Positions 1 through 10,126 of a stretch of DNA of 64,000 nt are shown here, in pieces (position 1 is the first letter of the stretch; every line of letters starts with the position of its first letter). The notes beneath the pieces are model-generated. The model made no database searches and was not told the origin of the DNA. It saw only the letters and a list, made by a program, of their open reading frames with translations. The DNA is from Photobacterium angustum (GTDB lineage: Bacteria > Pseudomonadota > Gammaproteobacteria > Enterobacterales > Vibrionaceae). The position numbers were made by a program, and so were the translations under genes. The stretch lies in NCBI RefSeq assembly GCF_002954615.1, contig NZ_MSCJ01000001.1, positions 682,001-746,000 on the forward strand. Reading direction: 5' to 3'.

Positions 1-3000
1 CATCAACCGGTGGAAATATCACGCGTCATTTAAGTGAATCTCATTATATTCCGGGTAAAACAGAAATCGTTTATACCGTCACGGCTTCTTCAAACTTGGG
101 CTACATGAATAACAAAGCCATTTTGGAGAACCTAAAAGGCTTGAAAGTTAAAACCATTAATAAAGACGGTACAACCTCAGAAGGTAATCCGTTTGATCAT
201 GGATCTGGTCCTGAATTCACGGTTGACGTTATAAAAAAAGAATCAAAAAAAACTCACGATGCACCATCAACTTCAACAGATGGCAAGGTAGACGGTACCG
301 TTGCTGATAATAAGAATATCGATACGGTGATTGATGTCGCTCCGGGTGAGAAAGTGATCTATACCGTAACAGGTAAGATCCGTGAAGATGCTGTGGGTGA
401 TATTACCTTTAATAACGATTCTGATTTAGTGGTGGAGCCTTACGAGCCAAAACTTGAGATCACTAAACAAACACAAGAGAAAAGTTACAAGCCCGGTCAA
501 CAATTAACGTATTTATTGACGGTTGAAAATACAGGTAAAGCACACGCATTTAATGTGCATATTAAAGATCTTATTGCAGATATAAAGGTTTTAGATATCA
601 ATGGGATTGAAGTAACTGCATTTTCAAACATTAGGACATCAGATGAATATGCGGGGGATTATAAAGATTGGTTCTACCCCGGTAGTTACGATCCTTATAG
701 CAGCCTTGATACGACAGATACCATCATCCCATTAGGTGGTAAAGCAGTATACACGGTAAAAGCAACCGTAAATAAAGATGCGGTAGGCTCCATTACCAAT
801 GCACTTGATGTTAATGGCAATACAACAGAAGTTGTTACAAACCCAGTGACGGGTAAGTTCGAAGCTAAAAAGACAATCCTTGCTTACTATGATGATGAAA
901 AAAATAAGCTGCCGAATTTAAAAGGTTATATGCCTGGTGGTTACATCGAATATGAAGTGACGGTGACGAATAAAAGTGAGGCCAATATTGATGATCTATC
1001 AATTAAAGATGATTTATCAGCAATTACATCTAAAACATTCGATGGTAAGGATAACGAGCCTGTCTTTGATGAAGTGCTAATTGAAAGCAGCATAGTTCAT
1101 AAAGATACTTTCACTCGCGTCGCAGGTTTTGATTCGTCAGATTTAGACTTGAATACGTCAGTTGATATCGGTGCGCTAAATACTGTGACATTTAATATTA
1201 AAGCGCATATTAAGCCTAACATTGTGGGGACATTCCAAAATGAGGCAAATATTGGCGAGCGTATTAAACCTAAATCACCTGTTTCTCACATGCTACCGTC
1301 TGATATTGAGTTGGTTAAAACAGCACTGGACTCTGATGGAAAAGAGATCTCCACTTATGCTCCTAGGCAGTCAATTCAGTACAAAATTGAATTGATAAAC
1401 ACAGGCTACGGTACTAGTTACAACACAGTATTAAAAGATGAATTGAGTAAGCTTGTTACTAATGTTGCTGAGTTATCTGGTGATGGTAAGCAAGATCCTG
1501 AGGCGACACCGTTTAAGGCTTGGTCTGTAAATGTGCCAATAACGGAAGGGGGTATTACTACGCTTCCTGTAACAACAGGCGAACAAGACATTAAATCTAA
1601 GGCTGTTATTGCTCCGAAGAGTGGAAAAATTACGATTTTAGTAGACGCAACCATTAGTGAAGATGCTTTGGGTGAAATTACCAATACTGCTGTTTTTGGT
1701 AAAAAGAAGGATGATGCAGCGCTAATACCTGAACCTAAACAGCTAAGCTCATCAAAAGCTGTGATCAAACTTGATGAAACGCCTTTTACATCAAGTAGTT
1801 TTTATACTCCTGAGCAAAAAGTGACGTACGAAATAAAGGTAACCAACAATTCAAAGAATTGGGCTAATGATATTAAAGTGAAGGATGTTGTCGCTGATGT
1901 AAATGTCGATGTTGCAGGCGATAAGAACGAACCTGCTTATAGTCATTATGAAATTAACTACCGTGTTGAAGGTGGAGTTAGCGGGTTACCCGATACGTTT
2001 GTTCCTGTGCAATCACCACTAGTGAACAAAACATTGAATACAGAAATTGATATCGCGCCACAGCAAACGGTTATTTTTACCGTTGAAGGGAGTATTAAAG
2101 AGATGGCTGTAGGCGTGATTGATTCAAATCACGCGATGGTGGATGGAAAAGATAATGCATCAGAAGTTATTCCACCACAAAACAGTGATTTTGATATTCA
2201 AAAAACTGTTGATCAAGACACTTTTGTTTCGGGGCAAGAAGTGACTTACACCATAACGGTTAAGAATATTGGTGAGGCGTGGCTCAATAATTTTCCTATT
2301 AAAGATGAAATAACGACTATCATGGCTGATATTGCTCATGATGCTACATCAGCCACAAGCGGTGCTGCATTTAGTTCTGTATCAGTGGATGCTAAAGCAT
2401 CTGAGGGTTCATTTGTCACAAGTAATTCAACAGATAATATTGATGCTATTGCAGATATAAAACCCAAAGGTTCGGTGACATTTACAGTAAAAGCAGTCGT
2501 TGCTGATAACGTCATTGGTTCAATTGATAATACAGCGTATGCCGGTAGTAAAAATATACCGTCACAAACCGTAACGATTGATCCAATTGAGGGTGAATTC
2601 ACGATTGAGAAAGCGGTAAATAAATCTACATTTGTACCTAGCGATATCATGACTTATACCCTAACACTTGAAAATAAATCAGAGGCATGGGTAACAGACG
2701 TAAAAGTCACGGATGCAATTGATGCCATTGAAGCGGATGTCGCAGGTGGTAAACAAGGCTCTGCATTTGATAAATCATCAATAAAAGTAACGTCAGGTAA
2801 AGTAATTGTAGGTGACGGTTTTGTTGAAAAAAATCCTGATGGCAGTATTTCTGCGTTAGTCGATTTAGCGCCGAACAGTAAGGCCGAAATCACTATTCAA
2901 GCAACAGTTGCTGCAGACGTTGTCGGTGATATTACAAATACCGCTATGGCAAATGATACGGCTTCAAATGAAGTGATTATCACGCCAGAAGCATCTGAAA

Positions 3001-5873
3001 TCACGATTGAGAAAACAGCTGATATTAGTGAGTTTGTTCCGGGTCAAACCGTGAATTACACCGTGACTGTGAATAACACCCAAGCGAGTTGGGCGACAGG
3101 CGTTAGTATCAACGATGAAGTGTCAAAAATTGAAGCTGATATTGCTGGTGGTACATCAACGTCACCATTAACAGACAGTGCTTTTGATGCCAATTCGATA
3201 GTGACGAACATTGCTGACTTGGGTGATAGCAAGGTCGTTAAGCAACAAAGTAATGAAAAAATCATTTTAGATATCGCGCCTAATTCGTCTGTGGTGGTCA
3301 ATATTGCTGCGAATGTGAATAACAACGTGATTGGCTCTATTACGAATGTTGCACACGCAATTGATGAAGATAGTGAAGATCACCAAGCTGAAGTAACGAT
3401 TGAGCCTATTGATGGGGCTGTTGTTTTAACTAAAGAAGCAATGAACCCAACTTACCAAAATGGTGGTGAAGTTGGTTTTGAAATTAAAGTTAAAAATACA
3501 GGGGCAGGGTTTGCCACAAATGTGGTACTTGAAGATTTAATTAGCAAGATAGAAGCAACAACAAACTTAGGTCAATCAACACCAGCATTAACACATTGGA
3601 AAGTGAGCTATGCCGTTGGTGATGAAAACACCAAAGTGATGGATGTCGCTTTAAACAAACTAAAGCAAGATTTACCTGAAAATAAAGATGTGAATGTGGT
3701 GATGGATATTGCGCCGCAAGATGCTGTGATATTCACCGTAATAGGCACTGCTGCTGATGATATTATCGATGATATTACTAACACTGCGAGTATAACAGTT
3801 GGTGAGAACAAGCAGGAGTCAACGGCAACCGTAAAGCCTGAGCAAACTAGTTTTGAAGCAACCAAAGCAAGTGTTGAATCACATTACATTATTAATAAGG
3901 ATTTAAGCTTTGAGTTAAGCATCACCAATACATCGAACAACATGATTGATGACATGGTTGTTAATGATGATATGAGTGAGATAGAGGTGAAATACCGCGA
4001 TGGCTCAATAGGTCCTGCTTTTGTAAAAGGCAGCACAAAGTTTGTTGTAGAGACCGTTCCACAAGGCGCACAGGTTCAAGCGCAAACAGAGACTCAGTTC
4101 TTACTTGATCTGCCTCCAAAGCAGACGATTACCTTTAGAGTAATTGGTACTGTGGTTGATAGTGCCAATGGATCTTTGCAAAATATTGCAACGGTGAATG
4201 ATCAGGATATTCCTAGTAATTTTGTACCGCCATTACAACCTGATATTACAGGTACTATTGTTACGACAACGGACTATGATGCTAATAATACGGGGGATGA
4301 CGAATTTATCTATGTTCCTGGTGGAACCGTGGTTTATACCATTACTTTAGAAAATAACACGGACGCATTTGCTAACAATGTTGGCTTTATGAGTGAGTTT
4401 TCAAAAGTGAATACTGCAGATTATAGCGGTCGTCAAATCCCAGCTTACACAGATTGGAAAATCGTAACGAAAGCGACAGGAACTGAACGTGGTACAACGG
4501 TAGGTAGTTACACTGATGGTAAAGATGTACAAACGGGATTGCACATCGCTCCACACAGTAAAGTGGTTTATACCTTTACGACCACAGTAGATAAAAATTT
4601 AGTGAATGTTATCGACTATGCTGCCTTTTATTTAGATAACAAGGCAATAGTAAAAGCGACACCTCGTAACATTAATATAGGAAAGCTAGCATCAACAGTA
4701 AAACCTATGCTCCCAGAATACGACTTGAAGCTGACAAAAACAGCATCAAAAGCAACAGCACAAGTGGGTGATGTGGTTGAGTATGAAGTGATGGTGGAGA
4801 ACGACAATAAAGCGAACTTCTATGATGTCTCGGTTATCGACCATTATCCAGCAGGCTTTCAATATGTGCCGGGTTCTACCCAAATCGTACATAGTGGTTC
4901 TGATGGTGAGTTTGGTACGCCAGATGATAAATCGCTAAGCCAAGAGCCTGTGATGTCAGGGCAATTAACTTTTAGAAAGGTTAACCTGAAATCAAACGAG
5001 AAAGTACGTGTCCGCTATTTAATGCGCGTTAGTACTGGGGTGACATTTGGTAAATATGTGAATACTGCTGTTGCGCAGATCCGAGGTGAAAATAAGTCGA
5101 ATATCGATAAAGCCGTGGTTGAAATTGAAGCGGATAAGTTATTCGATACCGCATCTATCATAGGTAAAGTATTTGAAGACTTAAATGGCGATGGCTTCCA
5201 AGCCGATGCAACAGCGAAAGGCATTACTGTAAAAACGGACTTACCGAAAGGGGATTATGTTGCTAATTCAACAACCTTAATGCATGACGGTAAAACGACA
5301 GTAGTGAGTGATGTGAAACAAGCAGCACCTATTAGCAGTGGTATTACAGTTAAAACATTGATGGGCCAATCGCAAAACCGAACCTTGAAACAAGGTAACA
5401 AAGCTGTGATCCGTTTCAAAACGACAACAGCTAGACCGTTTGCCTTTAGCGTAACAACAAACAACGGTACTCATGTTCACTTTGGTACTGATGGTAAGAT
5501 CACGCGCACATTAACCGGTGATACCAAACAAGGGCTTTCAGCGGAGAACCTCAATGTGACACGTAATCTATACCAAGCAAAAACAGGATATGTTTGGGAA
5601 ATCGTGATTGAAAACGTGGGTATTTATGAAGATGGTATTCCTGGAGTTCGTTTAATTACCACGGAAGGGATCAAGATCGAAACCGACCAATTTGGTCGTT
5701 ACCATATTCCTGATCAATGGGTAAAAGACAAGAAAGGTAAGAATTTCCTTGTGAAAGTTGATACTGACTCTTTACCAACAGGAATGAAAGTGATCAGTGA
5801 AAATCCTAAAGTGCAGCGTATAACACCACACGCACTGGCGAAGTTTAATTTTAGCGTTCAATCCAAACATTAA
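1..5873 (+). CDS. Giant DUF11-like repeat surface protein, 5' end missing
   Basis: The frame is open from the left edge (in frame from base 3), so the true start and any signal peptide lie outside; about 1956 residues are visible. At least eleven repeats of roughly 130-160 residues follow each other, starting near bases 449, 855, 1300, 1756, 2188, 2595, 2998, 3418, 3849, 4243 and 4720. Each opens with a K-T/A...YxxGQxVxYTxTVxN strand pair, has a D...I-ADVAGG-like middle and ends in P...V-FTV...-V-G-ITN-A. The last (about 4720-5130) is a textbook DUF11 domain. A VFEDLNGDGFQAD segment, which looks calcium-binding and SdrB-like, follows near 5168, and a C-terminal GIPGVRL...TDQFGRYHIP module near 5640-5720. 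No sortase or barrel anchor is visible. It sits directly upstream of an outer-membrane protein gene. Extracellular location and an adhesin or surface-layer role are inference; the family's function is not established. Confidence 0.8.
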   Translation, partial: STGGNITRHLSESHYIPGKTEIVYTVTASSNLGYMNNKAILENLKGLKVKTINKDGTTSEGNPFDHGSGPEFTVDVIKKESKKTHDAPSTSTDGKVDGTVADNKNIDTVIDVAPGEKVIYTVTGKIREDAVGDITFNNDSDLVVEPYEPKLEITKQTQEKSYKPGQQLTYLLTVENTGKAHAFNVHIKDLIADIKVLDINGIEVTAFSNIRTSDEYAGDYKDWFYPGSYDPYSSLDTTDTIIPLGGKAVYTVKATVNKDAVGSITNALDVNGNTTEVVTNPVTGKFEAKKTILAYYDDEKNKLPNLKGYMPGGYIEYEVTVTNKSEANIDDLSIKDDLSAITSKTFDGKDNEPVFDEVLIESSIVHKDTFTRVAGFDSSDLDLNTSVDIGALNTVTFNIKAHIKPNIVGTFQNEANIGERIKPKSPVSHMLPSDIELVKTALDSDGKEISTYAPRQSIQYKIELINTGYGTSYNTVLKDELSKLVTNVAELSGDGKQDPEATPFKAWSVNVPITEGGITTLPVTTGEQDIKSKAVIAPKSGKITILVDATISEDALGEITNTAVFGKKKDDAALIPEPKQLSSSKAVIKLDETPFTSSSFYTPEQKVTYEIKVTNNSKNWANDIKVKDVVADVNVDVAGDKNEPAYSHYEINYRVEGGVSGLPDTFVPVQSPLVNKTLNTEIDIAPQQTVIFTVEGSIKEMAVGVIDSNHAMVDGKDNASEVIPPQNSDFDIQKTVDQDTFVSGQEVTYTITVKNIGEAWLNNFPIKDEITTIMADIAHDATSATSGAAFSSVSVDAKASEGSFVTSNSTDNIDAIADIKPKGSVTFTVKAVVADNVIGSIDNTAYAGSKNIPSQTVTIDPIEGEFTIEKAVNKSTFVPSDIMTYTLTLENKSEAWVTDVKVTDAIDAIEADVAGGKQGSAFDKSSIKVTSGKVIVGDGFVEKNPDGSISALVDLAPNSKAEITIQATVAADVVGDITNTAMANDTASNEVIITPEASEITIEKTADISEFVPGQTVNYTVTVNNTQASWATGVSINDEVSKIEADIAGGTSTSPLTDSAFDANSIVTNIADLGDSKVVKQQSNEKIILDIAPNSSVVVNIAANVNNNVIGSITNVAHAIDEDSEDHQAEVTIEPIDGAVVLTKEAMNPTYQNGGEVGFEIKVKNTGAGFATNVVLEDLISKIEATTNLGQSTPALTHWKVSYAVGDENTKVMDVALNKLKQDLPENKDVNVVMDIAPQDAVIFTVIGTAADDIIDDITNTASITVGENKQESTATVKPEQTSFEATKASVESHYIINKDLSFELSITNTSNNMIDDMVVNDDMSEIEVKYRDGSIGPAFVKGSTKFVVETVPQGAQVQAQTETQFLLDLPPKQTITFRVIGTVVDSANGSLQNIATVNDQDIPSNFVPPLQPDITGTIVTTTDYDANNTGDDEFIYVPGGTVVYTITLENNTDAFANNVGFMSEFSKVNTADYSGRQIPAYTDWKIVTKATGTERGTTVGSYTDGKDVQTGLHIAPHSKVVYTFTTTVDKNLVNVIDYAAFYLDNKAIVKATPRNINIGKLASTVKPMLPEYDLKLTKTASKATAQVGDVVEYEVMVENDNKANFYDVSVIDHYPAGFQYVPGSTQIVHSGSDGEFGTPDDKSLSQEPVMSGQLTFRKVNLKSNEKVRVRYLMRVSTGVTFGKYVNTAVAQIRGENKSNIDKAVVEIEADKLFDTASIIGKVFEDLNGDGFQADATAKGITVKTDLPKGDYVANSTTLMHDGKTTVVSDVKQAAPISSGITVKTLMGQSQNRTLKQGNKAVIRFKTTTARPFAFSVTTNNGTHVHFGTDGKITRTLTGDTKQGLSAENLNVTRNLYQAKTGYVWEIVIENVGIYEDGIPGVRLITTEGIKIETDQFGRYHIPDQWVKDKKGKNFLVKVDTDSLPTGMKVISENPKVQRITPHALAKFNFSVQSKH

Positions 5874-5890
5874 TTAGTAAGTGATAAATT

Positions 5891-5922
5891 AAAGGCTGAT
5901 GAATCTTCATCAGCCTTTTTTA
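5891..5922 (+). terminator. Terminator of the giant repeat protein gene
   Basis: A perfect 12-bp stem (5891-5902 with 5907-5918) with a 4-base loop runs into a T run, 18 bases after the stop codon. Confidence 0.85.
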
Positions 5923-6586
5923 TATCTCTAATCATTAAATTGGGTCATACCTTATAATAATAGTTACCTGCTGATGAATATAATCATCAGTAATTTTTGT
6001 TATTAAAGAAATGATTTAATTACGATTGATTCAGCATTTATATTTTAATCAAATAAATGAGTAGTAATACATCCCCAAGATAACGACGAATAATTATAAG
6101 TATAAAAATAGTTGATGTTAGATAGATAGAGCTGATTGAATAAAATACAGTATGGCGATATTTATCATTTAGAAAAAGCCAATGAACTCTCTGAAAACGT
6201 AATTCAAAACTTAAGATGAGTATAAAAATGCCATCAAAAAATTTGTAAGGTTATGATTTTTTTGGTTTATGTTTATTTATCTTACCGCCTTTAAAATTTA
6301 GCTCTATCACCGAAAATAGTTATATTTATCCTCAAACTGTATTTGTTGTTTTTTAATAAAACCTTGTTTCTTTCTCTGAAATTCAAAATCAAAACATTTC
6401 AATATTTATGAGTTAACCCATTTAACAGCAATTGTTAGCCTCTTCATATCAGCCTTTACGTAATTTTGCTTGTATAGAACACCAATATATAGCGAGCAAA
6501 ATAAAGGGATAACAAATTCAGAATAAAGTGCTCGCATCAGTGTTACCACGTTTTTAAATCAGCGTAGTGACCGACAAGAGGTTCTA
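5923..6586 (+). promoter_or_regulatory. AT-rich intergenic region with a second hairpin and a possible promoter
   Basis: No gene is seen in these 664 bases. A second hairpin (CTGATGA 5971-5977 with TCATCAG 5984-5990) repeats the core of the terminator 75 bases upstream and is also followed by a short T run. A weak promoter candidate, TTGCTT at 6466-6471 with TATAGC at 6488-6493 (16-base spacer), lies about 95 bases before the next gene. The rest is low-complexity AT-rich sequence. Confidence 0.35.
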
Positions 6587-9500
6587 GTGAAAACGTTTAA
6601 ATTAAGTCAAATAACAGTATTAATCATTTCAGCGCTCCCATTAATGGTACAAGCGCAATCTGTCATCGATCAAAATACGACTCAAACGTCAGAGCCTGAG
6701 TTGACATTATTAAGCTCAGAGTCAACCAATATTAAAACTGATATTCATACTCAGAAAGACAATTCTCGTATCTATCTTGATGAGGGAGCTATTTGGGCTA
6801 CTCGTGATATTACTAAGTTTTCACCCGAACTTAATGTGGATCTCAGTGATGAGGTGGAAGTTGAGCATAATAAGGTGACAGATAGCCTTCGCTTTAATAT
6901 TCAAACTAATTACTCTCATTATATTAAGCAGTGGCAACTCTCAGTTTATCGTGGCAAAGATCGTCATTTATCTCAGCCATTAAAAGTCTTGAAAGGTAAT
7001 GAGCTGAGTAATGACTTTGATATTGAGTGGGATGGTAATACAGAGACTGGCTATCAGTTTAAAGCAGGAGAGCAGCTGATCTTTAGACTCAAGGTTTGGG
7101 ATAAAGATGGCAACATGGATGTATCGACACTCGGTGTTACCGATTTAGTTCATGCTGATAAACAAGTGGAAATCGATAAACTTGATAATGATGATAACAA
7201 TGAAAAGCGCAGTTACGGTCGTGCAACATTGATGCGTCATAACATTCCCACGTCATCAGGCATGGCAAAAATGATGGGTACAGGACTTAAAGGTGTTGAT
7301 ACTGTAACCATTGGTGATGATGAGTATGATGTTGAAGATGGCAAATTGTATGTTGAAAAGTACTTGCCGACAGATGCGTATATGTTCCCAGTTAAAGTGA
7401 AATATGACGATGGCAAAGAGCGTGATTACCAGCTATTTGTTCGTATTCCCGATACTTACTATGCTCAAGCTGGTTTAGTGGATCTGTATTTTGGCCGTAA
7501 CCATGTTTCTGGTAATAAAGACGTACTTGCTGTTGATGAACAATACCAAGGTGATATTTATAACCGTGGTCGATTAGCGTATTTCGGTCAAGGTAAGTTT
7601 GGCGACAAGCTTCAGGTTGTTGCCCATGTTGATACCAAAGAATCGGCGTTAAAAGATATGTTCAAACATCCGTTTGCCGCAGACGACACAACGGTATTTG
7701 ATATCTTAGACGATGACGACGAAATGTATTACGGCAACTATGGTGATGAAGCCAATATTGAGAAAGTCGTTAATACCAAAGGTAAAGTCTATCTTGATGT
7801 GCAATATGACAAATCCAGTGCCATGTGGGGTAATTTCAATACTGGATTAACAGGTACTGAAAACGCAGATTACAGCCGTAGTTTATATGGTTTTAAAGGG
7901 GATTATCGTACTCGTCAAACCACGTCATTTGGTGATGATCGGCTTGCTGTTACCGCTTTTGCTTCACAAGCCGATACGCTTTCTTCGCATGATGAATTCT
8001 TAGGTACTGGTGGTAGCTTGTACAGCACTCGTCACGGTGAAATTGTACCAGGCAGCGACAAAGTCACTCTCGTTGTGCGTAACAGTAAAACAGGTGTTGT
8101 GGAAAGCCGTAAAACCTTGCAATCGGGTCGTGATTATACCATTAACCCGTTCCAAGGTCGTATTGTGCTAAATAAACCATTAAGTCAGCAGTCACAATCT
8201 GGTGGTGATGGGGTATTAGATTCATCAACCAATAACGATCTAGAAAACTACTTATCGGTTGATTATGAATATGTACCAAACGGTAGCAAATCACTAGAGC
8301 AAATGACTGCTGGTGGTCGTGTTAAAGGTTGGCTTACCGATAATATTGCGCTTGGCAGTACTTACGTACAAGAGCAAAAAGACAACCAGGACTACCAGTT
8401 ATCAGGCGCTGATTTAACTTTAAAAGCAACGGAAGGAAGCTATTTAACTGCGGAGTTTTCTCACTCTGAAGGGCAGCAAACGGACAGTAACTATTTATCA
8501 AAAGACGGTGGTTTAAGTTTCGATAAAATTGAAAATACTGATCCAAATGCTAAACGTCAAGGTGACATGATCCAAGTTCATGCTGTTGCAAGTTTGTACG
8601 ATCTTATGCCAGAAACTTTTGGTGCTGTCGGTAACGATATTGAAGCGTGGTACCGTGATAAAGACTTGGGTTACTCCTATGCTAGTCAAGATGATAACTT
8701 GGCACAGTTAGCTTATGGCTCGAAGCTACGTTTGCAGTTTGGCGATCGTACACAATTAACCACTCGATTTGATCATTTAGATGAGCAAGATAGCAGTGGT
8801 AAAACGGTTACCGATACCGAACGTGTTGAGGTTGAAGGACAATACCGTATTACTGACAATGTGAAAATTGCAGCGGCTGGGCGACATGTTAATGAACTCA
8901 ATTATGATGACCAAAAGAGCTCTGGTGATCTGATTGGCATTCGTGCTGATTACGAATTTAACGATGACAAAAGTTTATATGTTAAAGGGCAAAAAACGGT
9001 TAATGCCAGCCAAAGTTTTGATCAGGATGATAGCGTTGCAGTGGGTGGTGAGTTTGCACTGAATGAGGATTGGATGTTATCAGGAGAATATGCGACAGGT
9101 GATCGCGGCGATTCTTTGCAAGCGAAAGTGGATTACCAAGTTAACGACGACTATTCCACTTATGCGAGTTATATCCAAGAAGATTATGATAACGAAAATA
9201 ATATTGTTTTTGGTCAGAAAGCCGATCTAACTGACACGTTATCGTTCTATCAAGAGAATCAGTTTGTGGATGATAACAATGGCAAAGGGAAAGTGAATTC
9301 CTTTGGTTTTGATTATGATGTGAATGACGACGTTGATGCGGGTATTGCATTTGAAAAGAGCAACTTAAAAAGCACAGATAACGGTGAGATTGAACGCAGT
9401 GGTATCAGTCTTTACACGTCAGTTGATAAAGACGATTACAGCTTAAAAAACAAAGTTGAATACCGTGTCGATAAAGGTGATAACAAAGTCACTCAGTTTG

Positions 9501-10126
9501 TGACTACTAACCGTTATGTTCATCATCTTACGGATGAATACACCTTGTTTGGCAAATTCAATTACTCGAAATCTAAAGATGAAACCAAAAACGAAGTTGT
9601 TGAACGCTATACCGAAAGTAGTGTGGGTTTAGCTTATCGTCCTATTTTTAATGATCGCTTGAACTTCTTAACTCGCTACACCTATTTAGAAGACTACGAC
9701 CAAACTGACCGTTCAAAAGAGCAAGATACCAATAATGAGAAGAGTCATATTGTTGAAGGTGAAACGATTTATTCGGTTAATGCTCATGTTGATGTTGGTT
9801 TGAAAGGAGCTTATAAGAAAAAATCTGAGCTTTATAAACGTATAGACAGCAGTGATGTGCCAGTGAAGAACGAGATTTTCCTAACAGGTGTCAGTGCAAG
9901 TTATAGAGTGATGAAAGACTGGGATGTAACAGGTGAGTATCACTGGAAAAAAGATCGTGTCACTGATGACTTAGAGCAAGGTGCCTTAGTTTCTGTTAAT
10001 AAACATATTAACGATAATATGTTTATTGGTGTGGGTTATAACTTTTCTAAATTTGATGATGATTTAGTACATAACGATGATTACAACGCGAAAGGCGTCT
10101 TCATTAACTTAGTGGGTAAATTCTAA
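6587..10126 (+). CDS. Large outer-membrane beta-barrel protein linked to the DUF11 repeat protein
   Basis: The protein has 1179 residues, starting at GTG behind a GAGG ribosome site. Residues 1-23 are a Sec signal peptide ending VQA. The N-terminal half holds beta-sandwich-like segments and a region with MYYGNYGDEA and MWGNFNTGLTGTE (about residues 383-425), then GTGGSLYSTRHGEIVPGS near residue 474 and a DYTINPFQGRIVLNKPLS segment near 515-532. From about residue 560 the sequence alternates aromatic and polar residues in strand-sized units and ends in ...FINLVGKF, with the terminal Phe typical of Bam substrates. These features match, from memory, the barrel proteins often encoded beside DUF11 repeat proteins. 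It probably anchors or exports the upstream giant protein (inference). Its stop overlaps the next gene's start. Confidence 0.75.
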   Translation: MKTFKLSQITVLIISALPLMVQAQSVIDQNTTQTSEPELTLLSSESTNIKTDIHTQKDNSRIYLDEGAIWATRDITKFSPELNVDLSDEVEVEHNKVTDSLRFNIQTNYSHYIKQWQLSVYRGKDRHLSQPLKVLKGNELSNDFDIEWDGNTETGYQFKAGEQLIFRLKVWDKDGNMDVSTLGVTDLVHADKQVEIDKLDNDDNNEKRSYGRATLMRHNIPTSSGMAKMMGTGLKGVDTVTIGDDEYDVEDGKLYVEKYLPTDAYMFPVKVKYDDGKERDYQLFVRIPDTYYAQAGLVDLYFGRNHVSGNKDVLAVDEQYQGDIYNRGRLAYFGQGKFGDKLQVVAHVDTKESALKDMFKHPFAADDTTVFDILDDDDEMYYGNYGDEANIEKVVNTKGKVYLDVQYDKSSAMWGNFNTGLTGTENADYSRSLYGFKGDYRTRQTTSFGDDRLAVTAFASQADTLSSHDEFLGTGGSLYSTRHGEIVPGSDKVTLVVRNSKTGVVESRKTLQSGRDYTINPFQGRIVLNKPLSQQSQSGGDGVLDSSTNNDLENYLSVDYEYVPNGSKSLEQMTAGGRVKGWLTDNIALGSTYVQEQKDNQDYQLSGADLTLKATEGSYLTAEFSHSEGQQTDSNYLSKDGGLSFDKIENTDPNAKRQGDMIQVHAVASLYDLMPETFGAVGNDIEAWYRDKDLGYSYASQDDNLAQLAYGSKLRLQFGDRTQLTTRFDHLDEQDSSGKTVTDTERVEVEGQYRITDNVKIAAAGRHVNELNYDDQKSSGDLIGIRADYEFNDDKSLYVKGQKTVNASQSFDQDDSVAVGGEFALNEDWMLSGEYATGDRGDSLQAKVDYQVNDDYSTYASYIQEDYDNENNIVFGQKADLTDTLSFYQENQFVDDNNGKGKVNSFGFDYDVNDDVDAGIAFEKSNLKSTDNGEIERSGISLYTSVDKDDYSLKNKVEYRVDKGDNKVTQFVTTNRYVHHLTDEYTLFGKFNYSKSKDETKNEVVERYTESSVGLAYRPIFNDRLNFLTRYTYLEDYDQTDRSKEQDTNNEKSHIVEGETIYSVNAHVDVGLKGAYKKKSELYKRIDSSDVPVKNEIFLTGVSASYRVMKDWDVTGEYHWKKDRVTDDLEQGALVSVNKHINDNMFIGVGYNFSKFDDDLVHNDDYNAKGVFINLVGKF

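Noticed and set aside
1418..3865. Minus-strand frames of 79-116 codons inside the giant repeat gene
   Set aside because: Shadows of a repetitive gene on the other strand; they recur at the same phase of successive repeats.
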